From NCBI RefSeq assembly GCF_001747095.1, contig NZ_MDGP01000001.1, positions 1,719,001 through 1,783,000 of the forward strand: a DNA stretch of 64,000 bases. Reading direction: 5' to 3'. Made by a program: the position numbers and the translations under genes. Source of the stretch: Roseivirga sp. 4D4. Its GTDB lineage: Bacteria; Bacteroidota; Bacteroidia; Cytophagales; Cyclobacteriaceae. The notes under the pieces were generated by a model. The model made no database searches and was not told where the DNA came from. It worked only from the letters and a program-made list of their open reading frames with translations. Positions 26,463-35,262 of this stretch are shown here, piece after piece (position 1 is the first letter of the stretch; every line of letters starts with the position of its first letter).

Positions 26463-28847
26463 TTATTCGTTTCTTAATGCATTGATAGGGTTTGCAATCG
26501 CAGTGCGATACGACCGAATCGTGACGATGACTAATATTGTGATGATAGCCATAACAGCCACACTAGCGAATGGCAATACTGATAGGTCTATATGATAAGC
26601 AAAGTCATTCATCCAACTAGAAACCGCATAGTAACTAATGGGAATGGATATAAATAGGGCGATGATGATGAGAACGACTACCTCCTTACTCAACAATGAG
26701 AGTATTTGACTCACAGAAGCCCCTAACACCTTTCTGATACCAATTTCTTTGATCCTCTGATCCAGCTTATAACTGATGAGACCAATTAAACCAAGGGTGG
26801 CTACAAATACAGAAAGCCCAGTGAACAATTTGATGATTTGCCCCAGCCTTGCTTCCCTCTTGAACAATTGATCGAACTGTTGATCAAAAAAGTAATAATC
26901 AAAAGGTGCATCTGATAGACCTGCATACGTATTACCAATCGATTCGAGCGCATCTTTCGGATTCCCCGAGAAGGCAATATTGATCTGTGAAGCATACACT
27001 CTATAAAAGAATACTACAGGACCGATCGCATTACTGAAATTCTGATAATGAAAGTCTTCTACTACCCCAATAACCTCAACCTCACGACCATTAAACCCTG
27101 CATCAAACTTTCTTCCCAGCACCTTGCCTCCTAATTTTTGAGCAAAGGACTGATTGATTACAGCAACTGTTCTCTCATCATCGATTTCAGGGTTGAAATT
27201 TCTTCCTTCGACTAACTTCATGCCCATCGTGGGTATAAATTGGTCGTCTGTGTATTTATATTGAATTCTTTGATATTCAGCATCCGGAACCAATTCAGAC
27301 ATACCACTCAAGGGGAGCTGATTAATCATACTATAATGACTGAATGAAACAGACTTTACATTGGCTTGTCTTAAGAGTTCCTGCCTAAGTGGTTCTCGGT
27401 TCTCATCCTCCTCACCCAATTGACTCTTACTGTTATCTACTACAATGACTCTCTCTTTATCAAAACCCAAATCCTTTTCTAAACTATACTGAAGTTGTTG
27501 TTGGGCAAAAAGTGAGAATACTGCCAACGAAAGAGAGATTACAAACTGAAAAACCACCAATCCATTGCGGAAGAGCTTACTCTTTTCACCAACTGAATAA
27601 CTGCCCTTTAATGCGGTAGAAGCGTTGATCCTAGTCAGGTAAAATGCTGGGTAAACTCCTGCCAATAAACCTGTAACAAGTCCTATAAGTGTAATCAATA
27701 ACAAAAGCTGAGGATGCTGAAAGGTATTGGCACCGAGCTCCTCTATGCCTACAACCTGAAGCCCTTGTAGCGCTGCTTCCGTCAGGCCAAAACTCACAAT
27801 AATGGCACATAAAGCTACGAACAGCGATTCTGCAAGAAATCGCTGAATTAATTGCCTCCGATATGATCCTAACACTGTTCTGACGCCAATTTCCTTGGCG
27901 CGTTTAGACGCCTGAGCAGTTGCCAAGTTCACATAGTTTATAGCCGCCAAAACAACTACAAAAAGTGCAATCGATATAAAAATGAATAAATACCTTCTAC
28001 TACCAGATTCAGAAGCTTCAAACTGGATATTCGACTCCAAGTGAACCGCTTTCAGAGGCATAACTAGTAGACCTGGTGTATAATCAGCCTTAAACGCTTC
28101 AAATGATCTTTCTTGACCAAAACGCTCATAATCGACCTTCATGAAAAGATCATTTATTCTTTGGTCAAGTGTCGCGGCCTCAGCCTTACTTTCGGTTTTG
28201 AAATAGCTGTAACCTGTAGTGAAGGAGTAACTATCCTTGATTCTTTCTTCGAATTCCCGAGGCAAGCGTGCCAGCACTGAAAACTTTAAAGAAGTATTGG
28301 TTGGTAAGTCTTCAACTACCCCTGTCACTTCAAATAAATCCTGAGATATCTGTGTGGCAAGTGTTATCTCCTGTCCCATTGGGTTTTGGTTACCAAAGAA
28401 CTTCGTAGCCATCGATTGGGTAATGATCAGACCGTTTGGAACAGATAATGCATCATCCATATTTCCATAAACCATCTGATGCTCAAAAACCTGAAAGTAT
28501 TCGTCAGTCGTATAGTAAACCGACTTGTCCACGAAACTCTGATTGTCTGTCAAAGTCAAAGTAGCTGATGGGCTTGGCATCAAGTTCACAATCGCATCTA
28601 TACCCGGTACGTCCTGCTTAATTTTGTTAAGGTGAGCTATAGATGATAACGCGAAGCTTCTCCCACTCAGCCTATAGATTGACTCATGATTCTTATAGTG
28701 TTGATCATAAGTAAATTCCTTCGACACGTATATACCGATGAGCAGCGCTGCAGCAAACCCCATAGCCAAGCCGCTAATATTAATAGCAGCATAGGCCTTA
28801 TTTCTCTTTAAGTTCCTGAGTATTGATGTGAGGTGGTTCCGAAACAT
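26463..28847 (-). CDS. Duplicated FtsX/MacB-type permease (array gene 5)
   Basis: The 794-residue paralogue ends NPINALRNE. Motifs are KEIGVRTVLGS in the first FtsX half and KEIGIRKVLGA in the second. The first periplasmic domain is distinct from its neighbours (RLSGRSFALSSIAHLNKIKQ region), so substrate contacts may differ. It is 1 bp after gene 6 and 11 bp before gene 4. Confidence 0.9.
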   Translation of the reverse strand: MFRNHLTSILRNLKRNKAYAAINISGLAMGFAAALLIGIYVSKEFTYDQHYKNHESIYRLSGRSFALSSIAHLNKIKQDVPGIDAIVNLMPSPSATLTLTDNQSFVDKSVYYTTDEYFQVFEHQMVYGNMDDALSVPNGLIITQSMATKFFGNQNPMGQEITLATQISQDLFEVTGVVEDLPTNTSLKFSVLARLPREFEERIKDSYSFTTGYSYFKTESKAEAATLDQRINDLFMKVDYERFGQERSFEAFKADYTPGLLVMPLKAVHLESNIQFEASESGSRRYLFIFISIALFVVVLAAINYVNLATAQASKRAKEIGVRTVLGSYRRQLIQRFLAESLFVALCAIIVSFGLTEAALQGLQVVGIEELGANTFQHPQLLLLITLIGLVTGLLAGVYPAFYLTRINASTALKGSYSVGEKSKLFRNGLVVFQFVISLSLAVFSLFAQQQLQYSLEKDLGFDKERVIVVDNSKSQLGEEDENREPLRQELLRQANVKSVSFSHYSMINQLPLSGMSELVPDAEYQRIQYKYTDDQFIPTMGMKLVEGRNFNPEIDDERTVAVINQSFAQKLGGKVLGRKFDAGFNGREVEVIGVVEDFHYQNFSNAIGPVVFFYRVYASQINIAFSGNPKDALESIGNTYAGLSDAPFDYYFFDQQFDQLFKREARLGQIIKLFTGLSVFVATLGLIGLISYKLDQRIKEIGIRKVLGASVSQILSLLSKEVVVLIIIALFISIPISYYAVSSWMNDFAYHIDLSVLPFASVAVMAIITILVIVTIRSYRTAIANPINALRNE

Positions 28848-28848
28848 A

Positions 28849-31272
28849 TTACTCGCTTCTAAGTGAATCTACAGGGTTGGAAGTCGCTGCGCTGAATGAC
28901 TTGATACCTGTTGTAAGCAGTCCTATCAATAGCGTAAACCCTATTGCAATTACAAAGACCCAAATGTTCAGGTCAATGCTATATTCAAAATCTGCCAGCC
29001 AGTCATTCATGAAGTAGTAACCCACAGGCGTAGCGATTAAAAAGGCGATAATAATTAGTGCCAATAGCTCTTTAGAAAATAGGTTTAGTATTTGGGGAAT
29101 TGTTGCGCCTAAAACCTTTCTGATTCCAATTTCCTTCATCTTCTGATTCGCCATAAAAGAGACCAAACCGTAAAGGCCAAGACAACCAATCAAAATGGCT
29201 ATGCCCGAGAATACTTGAAACAGTGTCAGCATGTTCGCTTCTTCTTCATAATTGGTCATTATTTCATCTGAAAGCACATTGTAGTCGAACAGAATCTCTG
29301 GATACTGCGCTGTCCATGCCTTCTCTACAGAGGCCATAAGTTCATTAAACTGAGTGTTCGAGCCTTCGAACCGAACGGCACCCTCATAGAAATAGCCAAA
29401 GTACTTGACCATAATCATTGGGTCGATTTTTTCTCTCAGACTTCTGTTATGGAATGCCTCAAACACTCCCACAATCTTCTTGTCTCCGGAAAAACCAGTT
29501 TGAATGGTTAAGCCGATCGCATCTTCAGGATTCTCAACTTCCATCAGCTTTAATATCTCTGTGGAAACCAATGCTTCAGTCAGGGTGTCTGTCTTGCTGA
29601 TGTCCCTTCCTGCCAAGAGTTCAATACCGTATAAATCAATATAGTTTTCGTCTATTACCTTAAACGCGACATCAAAAAGTGCGTCCATTTCAAGAGGAGC
29701 ATAAGCGAAGTTGGACCCGATATTAGAGTCACTCAATGGGCTTGCAAAAGCATAACTAACCTTCTCTACACCAGAAAATGTCATGAGTTCATTGCGAAGG
29801 GTACTGAGTTTATCACTTTCGTTTGTTGGCAACGGAAATGTAATAATAGAAGACTGTCTGAACCCCAGGTCACGCCCTTCGAAGTATTTCATCTGGGAAA
29901 TCACCACCAAGGTGCAGATCACCAATACCTGAGAGATGAAGAATTGAAAAATCACCAATCCTCTTCTGGTATTAATATTACCTGAAAGTGCCGATTGACC
30001 TTTCCCTCTTAATACCGACACTGGTTTTAGCCTTGACAAGATCAATGATGGATATAGCCCTGCGAGAAGTGTCACTCCCAAAATCACAGAGACCACTAAG
30101 ACTGCCAAAAGTGGATCATTTATTAAACCCAGGGATAACTCATAACCGATCACCTCACTGAGATTTGTCATTACCAATTCAGCGATCCCCATGGACAGTA
30201 CCATGGATAACAACGTGATCAGGAACGTCTCTCCTAAAAATTGGAACATTAACTGCCCTTTGTGTCCTCCTAAAACCTTTCGAATACCTACCTCCTTAGA
30301 CCTCTTAATGGCCAAAGCAGTTGAGAGATTAACGAAGTTGATACAAGCGGTCAGTATAAGAAAAAGAGCTATAGCAATCCTAAACGTATTTACCTCTGAC
30401 GACACGGCCAAATCGCCATATGTGTTGTAGGTCGGATCAAAATGAATATCAGACATTGCCTGCAGACTAAATGAGGTAGCATTCTCCGTCTCTGGAATAT
30501 ACTTTTTGACCATCTCTGGCATCACTTCATTAACCTGCTCAGGTTTTACATTTTCATTAATCAAAAAGTACACCTGGGCATTGGACGATGTCGAAGTCCA
30601 GGACTCTGGTTGATAGAAGTCAAAAACCTCATCAATAGCCTCATAGGCTATGATTATCTTAAAAGGTAATGAGGAGTTTTGAGGTGTGTCTTCTACTACG
30701 CCACTCACAAAAATTGTGAGTTCACTATTGAGCTGAATCTCCTTGCCCATTACGCGATCATAACCGCCATCGGTAACACCGAATAGTTTTTCAGCTAACC
30801 CAGCGGTGATCACAGATGCATTCGGCTTAACAAGCGCTGTTGAAGCGTCTCCAATGATCCATTCATAGTCAAATAGCTCGAAGAACTCCGGATCTGCGAA
30901 AGATATTCCATCACGTTGTTCATAGTGGATCCAATCGCCTCCAGCTCCTTCTACGCTCAATTGATTGTCTCCCACATAGAAGGTTCTTACTGGAAGGCCA
31001 AGATCTGGGTAATCGGTTTTAAATGCCTTTGCAAAGGGGTCTTGAATACCCGCCTCAAATTCTACTAGATTCGGGTTTTCGACTTTCTTAACAAAGCGAT
31101 AAAGTCTGTCAATTTTTGAATGGTGCTGATCAAAGCTCTTTTCAAAAACAACGATTTTGAAAAGCACCAATGCTGCACTAATTCCTAGCGCAAGACCAAA
31201 TACATTAATGATGGTGAAACTCTTATTTCTGATAAGGTTTCTTATGGCGGTTATGAAGTAATTCTTAATCAT
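28849..31272 (-). CDS. Duplicated FtsX/MacB-type permease (array gene 6)
   Basis: The 807-residue paralogue belongs to the subgroup with GLVSFMANQKMKEIGIRK in the second FtsX half, and ends NPVDSLRSE. The first half has KEVGIRKVLGG. The N-terminal part (IFEKSFDQHHSKIDRLYRF-type segment) is close to gene 7. It lies 14 bp after gene 7 and 1 bp before gene 5. Confidence 0.9.
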   Translation of the reverse strand: MIKNYFITAIRNLIRNKSFTIINVFGLALGISAALVLFKIVVFEKSFDQHHSKIDRLYRFVKKVENPNLVEFEAGIQDPFAKAFKTDYPDLGLPVRTFYVGDNQLSVEGAGGDWIHYEQRDGISFADPEFFELFDYEWIIGDASTALVKPNASVITAGLAEKLFGVTDGGYDRVMGKEIQLNSELTIFVSGVVEDTPQNSSLPFKIIIAYEAIDEVFDFYQPESWTSTSSNAQVYFLINENVKPEQVNEVMPEMVKKYIPETENATSFSLQAMSDIHFDPTYNTYGDLAVSSEVNTFRIAIALFLILTACINFVNLSTALAIKRSKEVGIRKVLGGHKGQLMFQFLGETFLITLLSMVLSMGIAELVMTNLSEVIGYELSLGLINDPLLAVLVVSVILGVTLLAGLYPSLILSRLKPVSVLRGKGQSALSGNINTRRGLVIFQFFISQVLVICTLVVISQMKYFEGRDLGFRQSSIITFPLPTNESDKLSTLRNELMTFSGVEKVSYAFASPLSDSNIGSNFAYAPLEMDALFDVAFKVIDENYIDLYGIELLAGRDISKTDTLTEALVSTEILKLMEVENPEDAIGLTIQTGFSGDKKIVGVFEAFHNRSLREKIDPMIMVKYFGYFYEGAVRFEGSNTQFNELMASVEKAWTAQYPEILFDYNVLSDEIMTNYEEEANMLTLFQVFSGIAILIGCLGLYGLVSFMANQKMKEIGIRKVLGATIPQILNLFSKELLALIIIAFLIATPVGYYFMNDWLADFEYSIDLNIWVFVIAIGFTLLIGLLTTGIKSFSAATSNPVDSLRSE

Positions 31273-31286
31273 AAGTTTCTAGTCTA

Positions 31287-33722
31287 TTATTCGTCTCTTA
31301 ATGAATTGACAGGGTTAGAAGTTGCCGATCTAAATACTCTGAAACCGACTGTGAACGCACCGATAACCAGAGTAGCCAGCACGCCCAGTATAAATACTCC
31401 GGCACCAAGCTGAATGTGGTAAACATACCCATCAAGCCATCCATTCATCATCAGATAGGCCAATGGACATGCGAACAAAAATGCTATCCCAATCAATGTC
31501 AATATCTCTTTTGAGAATATGCCTAGGATATTATTGATGCTCGCCCCTAATATCTTTCGAACTCCTATTTCCTTTACCTTTTGGTTAGCCATAAAGGACA
31601 CCAGTCCGTATAGTCCAAGACAACATATGAAAATGGCCATACCTGCCAGAACCTGGAAAAGGCTCGCAATCTTTTCTTCAGTTTCGTACTGCCCTGCAAT
31701 TCGGTCTTCAATAAAGTTATAAGTGAAGACATCATTCGAGAAGACCTCACTCCATATCGCATCAACTTGATCAACGATGGCTTGATAATTCCCCGTTCCC
31801 GTTAGGGATATGCCTCCTTCAAAGTATTGGGAAGGTCCTTTCATCATAAAGACTGGGTCAATATCAGATCGGAATGAACTGTTATGAAAGTCCTTTACTA
31901 CACCTGCTATATAAAATGATCGGTCATACGTGGTTTTATACCTCTGCCCTATAGCATCCTCTGGGCTTTCAAACCCTAAAGAACTGGCCAGTTTTTCGTT
32001 GATTACACTGTGATCTTCGGGAGCATCTTTTCCAAAGAAACTGCCAGCAACCAAGTCCAGGTCAAATAATTCACCATAGTTGTGATCTACATTTTTACGA
32101 TTGCTTCGAATACCATCATTATCTCCGTCACGCGGATCTTCGATCGTATCAATATTGTTTGTGTTTGATGCTCCAGGTGTCGCAATGAAGAAACTGATGT
32201 CATCAACCCCTGCAATTGAGGTGAGTCTTGATTTCAAAATCTCCATATTCTCTTCTGTGCGCTCTGGTACAGGGAAAGTCAAAACACCTTCTGACTTAAA
32301 GCCCAATGGTTGATTTCTCATAAAATCCATCTGAAATAAGACAACCAATGTACCGATGATCAATATTTGCGAAATCAAAAACTGAAACACGACTAAGCCT
32401 CTTCTAATTGAAAAGCTTTTCCCTCCAGACTTGGCAGTCAAACTACTATTCTTGATAGCATGTACAGGACTGTAGTTAGAAAGAACAACTGACGGATAGA
32501 AACCTGAGAGGAATGTCACAACGACTAGAAGTACTACCAAGAAGGCAATGGTAGATGGTTCAGAAAATAGGTTCAAACCAAGACTATAACCCAAAATAGG
32601 TTCTAACCTCATCAAAGCGGCCTCGCTGAGCGCAAGGGAAAGCAGGATTGCCATCAAGGTAATGATTGCCACTTCACCTAAGAATTGTGAGACAATTTGG
32701 CCCTTACCGCTACCTAATACTTTTCTAATACCAACCTCTTTTGCACGTTTCACCGACTGTGCTGTTGCCAGATTGATGAAATTTATGGCCGCTATGATGA
32801 TTAAGATTATGCCGATAATACGCATGCTGTCCAAGATGCTTTGATCTACATAGCCCCCTGCTCCCAACTCCGGATCTAAATGAATCTCTTTTAAAGGTTG
32901 AAGACCAAAGTATACTCCGGCTTCTTCGGCATCAATACCTATATGCTTTAGGTACTTGGTGGAGGAACTCTTTAACGAGGCCTCCGCCTGTGTTAAATCC
33001 TGGTTGACAGGAATCTTAATAAAAGTTCTGGTTGCTCCATTTCTTGTTCCCCATGACGTTAAGCCATTGGAATATGGGTAGATTCTCGCTCCCTCATAGA
33101 ACATCAGGAAATCAATTCCATAATCTGTATTTTTTGGTGGGTCGGCATAAACAGCAGAGATCAAGAGATCCAACTGATTTTCAAAAACTACTTTTTTCCC
33201 GATGATAGATTGGTAATTCGAACCATTCAGCCCAAAAAGCTTTTCAGCACCTTTTACGGAAAGTGCCATGGTATTTGGCTCACCTAGTAAGTCATTAGGG
33301 TTACCGGCAATGATTTCAAAGTCAAACATTTCGAAGAAATCAGGCTCGACAAACGCCATGTTATTGTCTTGCTTGATCTTCTTCTGAGCACCTTGTTCGT
33401 TTTCGTATTTGTAAACCCCATCCCAGTACCAGTGAATTCTTGATACTGCCCAATCAGGATAATCCATTTTGATGGCCGGCCCTAAGGGGTGCATTACGGA
33501 AGCCGTTCTTTGTATGTCACCATCATTCTCCTGAACTAGGTTAATGCGATATACCTGATCCGCATTTTGATGATGGCTTTCAAAGCTATGCTCAAATTGG
33601 GTAATCCGATAAATGATAATAGCACCAGAAATACCCAGGACCAACCCTAGAATATTGATCGTTGTGAAAACGCGGTTTCTCGCTAAATTTCGAATGGCTG
33701 TTTTGATGTAGTTCTTGAACAT
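31287..33722 (-). CDS. Duplicated FtsX/MacB-type permease (array gene 7, promoter-proximal)
   Basis: The 811-residue paralogue is the longest; it has GLVSFMANQKVKEIGVRKIL in the second FtsX half and ends NPVNSLRDE. It is the first gene of the array and diverges from the response regulator at 33875. The 152-bp gap carries a sigma-54-like promoter 26 bp before its ATG and a pair of 17-bp regulator sites further up. Function as a transporter or stress-sensing permease is inferred from the family only. Confidence 0.9.
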   Translation of the reverse strand: MFKNYIKTAIRNLARNRVFTTINILGLVLGISGAIIIYRITQFEHSFESHHQNADQVYRINLVQENDGDIQRTASVMHPLGPAIKMDYPDWAVSRIHWYWDGVYKYENEQGAQKKIKQDNNMAFVEPDFFEMFDFEIIAGNPNDLLGEPNTMALSVKGAEKLFGLNGSNYQSIIGKKVVFENQLDLLISAVYADPPKNTDYGIDFLMFYEGARIYPYSNGLTSWGTRNGATRTFIKIPVNQDLTQAEASLKSSSTKYLKHIGIDAEEAGVYFGLQPLKEIHLDPELGAGGYVDQSILDSMRIIGIILIIIAAINFINLATAQSVKRAKEVGIRKVLGSGKGQIVSQFLGEVAIITLMAILLSLALSEAALMRLEPILGYSLGLNLFSEPSTIAFLVVLLVVVTFLSGFYPSVVLSNYSPVHAIKNSSLTAKSGGKSFSIRRGLVVFQFLISQILIIGTLVVLFQMDFMRNQPLGFKSEGVLTFPVPERTEENMEILKSRLTSIAGVDDISFFIATPGASNTNNIDTIEDPRDGDNDGIRSNRKNVDHNYGELFDLDLVAGSFFGKDAPEDHSVINEKLASSLGFESPEDAIGQRYKTTYDRSFYIAGVVKDFHNSSFRSDIDPVFMMKGPSQYFEGGISLTGTGNYQAIVDQVDAIWSEVFSNDVFTYNFIEDRIAGQYETEEKIASLFQVLAGMAIFICCLGLYGLVSFMANQKVKEIGVRKILGASINNILGIFSKEILTLIGIAFLFACPLAYLMMNGWLDGYVYHIQLGAGVFILGVLATLVIGAFTVGFRVFRSATSNPVNSLRDE

Positions 33723-33747
33723 GGCTCGTCTCTTTTGATATTCTTTA

Positions 33748-33764
33748 TACTAATCCTGTGCCAA
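33748..33764 (-). promoter_or_regulatory. Sigma-54-like promoter for permease genes 7-4
   Basis: The minus strand reads TTGGCACAGGATTAGTA. GG and the -12 G are 10 bases apart as in sigma-54 promoters, with TTGGCAC a full -24 match and TAGT in place of TTGC. The upstream sites sit 63 and 86 bp away, the same as at gene 3. Confidence 0.6.
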
Positions 33765-33773
33765 ACAAATAAA

Positions 33774-33790
33774 TAACTGAAAAACAGTTA
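33774..33790. repeat. Small palindrome between promoter and regulator sites
   Basis: TAACTG-AAAAA-CAGTTA, a perfect 6-bp inverted repeat. A different palindrome (AAATACCT/AGGTATTT, 23996-24018) occupies a similar place at the gene 3 promoter. Whether either is functional is unknown. Confidence 0.4.
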
Positions 33791-33826
33791 CTTACAATAA
33801 ATCACAGTATCATTCATCAATATATT

Positions 33827-33843
33827 CGTTTGTTTTCAATACA
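33827..33843 (-). promoter_or_regulatory. Regulator site, copy 1 (genes 7-4 and regulator gene)
   Basis: The plus strand reads CGTTTGTTTTCAATACA. It lies 63 bp from the -24 box of the gene 7 promoter and 31 bp before the regulator's ATG, so it could also be used for autoregulation. Confidence 0.6.
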
Positions 33844-33849
33844 TTTAAG

Positions 33850-33866
33850 TGTTTGTTTTTGATACA
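33850..33866 (-). promoter_or_regulatory. Regulator site, copy 2 (genes 7-4 and regulator gene)
   Basis: The plus strand reads TGTTTGTTTTTGATACA, identical to 24075-24091. It is 8 bp from the start codon of the response regulator gene, so a bound regulator would cover its own gene's start. Confidence 0.65.
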
Positions 33867-33874
33867 GTTTTAAG

Positions 33875-35248
33875 ATGCCTAAAACGGAAGCCAAAATACT
33901 CGTTGTCGATGATGACATAGATATTCTCAACACCGCCAGAATGTACCTGAAGCAGCAATTCACGCTGGTTCAGATTGAGAATGATCCAACAAATATCCCT
34001 CTTCATTTTGAAAGAGAATCCTTCGACCTTGTCTTATTAGACATGAATTTCAGGAAGGGTGAAAATGATGGCTCAGACGGACTAAAATGGCTGAACACAA
34101 TTCTGAATATCGACCCAAATGCCATTGTTATTCTTATCACAGCTTATGGAGAGTTTGATCTGGCGGTAAAGGCCATTAAGGCTGGAGCTACTGATTTCAT
34201 TACCAAGCCATGGAAAAACGAAAAGCTCTTTGGTACCATCACCTCTGCCCTTCAATTGAGAAAGAGCAAATTGGAAGTCGACAAGCTTAAAAATACGCAA
34301 AAGACCATCTCTGGTGATATCGATCAGAAGTATGAGAATTTCCTAGGAGAATGCGAACCGATGCAAAGGGTATTTTCACTGATCGACAAGGTTGGTCCAA
34401 CCGATGCAAACGTGTTGATTCTGGGTGAAAACGGTACCGGCAAAGAACTAGCTGCCAGAGCATTACATAGACAATCTCTAAGATCCGATAAAGTCTTTAT
34501 TAGTGTAGATTTGGGCTCTGTCAGTGAGACACTTTTTGAAAGCGAGCTCTTCGGGCATGTCAAAGGTGCTTTTACAGATGCCAAAGAAGATAAGCCTGGG
34601 CGATTTGAGCTCGCTTCTGAAGGAACTCTTTTTTTGGACGAAATAGGTAACCTGTCGCTTCCCTTACAGGCAAAACTCCTAACCGTTCTTCAACAAAGAA
34701 AGGTCAAGAGAGTAGGTTCTAACAAAGAAATGCCCATTGACATTCGGTTGGTCTGCGCTACCAATATGCCGCTTTACGATATGGTAAAGGAAGGAACCTT
34801 CAGGCAAGATTTGCTTTATAGAATTAATACCGTTGAGTTGAGAATGCCATCGCTTGCTGAACGTAAAGATGATATGGAGCTTCTGGTCAGGCATTTTATG
34901 GATGTATATGGCAAGAAGTACAAAAAACCCAACATGCGTATTGATACCGCCACACTCAACAAACTTAAGCGTTATAACTGGCCAGGTAATATTCGCGAAC
35001 TTCAACACGCGATTGAAAGGGCCATTATTCTTGCGGATGGTAATAAATTGACAACCAACGACTTCCTATTACAGACCAGTAGTTCTGGTAAAAGTGAGGA
35101 CGCAGATACACTCAACTTGAGCGAAATGGAGAAACGCCTGATCCTTAAGGCGCTAGACAAAAATAACGGTAACGTCACTCGAGCGGCCAAAGAGTTAGGG
35201 CTCGATCGTCTCGCGCTTTACCGAAGGCTTCAGAAATATGGACTTTAA
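33875..35248 (+). CDS. NtrC-type sigma-54 response regulator
   Basis: The 457-residue protein has a receiver domain (residues 8-125, phospho-acceptor D56 in LVLLDMN, K in ITKPW), a sigma-54 AAA+ domain (Walker A GENGTGKE near 190, Walker B TLFLDEIGNL near 255, GNIRELQHAIERA) and a C-terminal Fis-type HTH (GNVTRAAKELGLDRLALYRRL). The sigma-54 contact loop reads GAFTDA rather than GAFTGA. With the kinase 14 bp downstream it forms a two-component pair, and by position and promoter structure it should activate the divergent permease array. Confidence 0.92.
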   Translation: MPKTEAKILVVDDDIDILNTARMYLKQQFTLVQIENDPTNIPLHFERESFDLVLLDMNFRKGENDGSDGLKWLNTILNIDPNAIVILITAYGEFDLAVKAIKAGATDFITKPWKNEKLFGTITSALQLRKSKLEVDKLKNTQKTISGDIDQKYENFLGECEPMQRVFSLIDKVGPTDANVLILGENGTGKELAARALHRQSLRSDKVFISVDLGSVSETLFESELFGHVKGAFTDAKEDKPGRFELASEGTLFLDEIGNLSLPLQAKLLTVLQQRKVKRVGSNKEMPIDIRLVCATNMPLYDMVKEGTFRQDLLYRINTVELRMPSLAERKDDMELLVRHFMDVYGKKYKKPNMRIDTATLNKLKRYNWPGNIRELQHAIERAIILADGNKLTTNDFLLQTSSSGKSEDADTLNLSEMEKRLILKALDKNNGNVTRAAKELGLDRLALYRRLQKYGL

Positions 35249-35262
35249 AGGACAAAAAGCAC

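Noticed and set aside
34679..35008. 109-residue minus-strand frame inside the response regulator
   Set aside because: It is a shadow of the conserved AAA+ domain in another frame.
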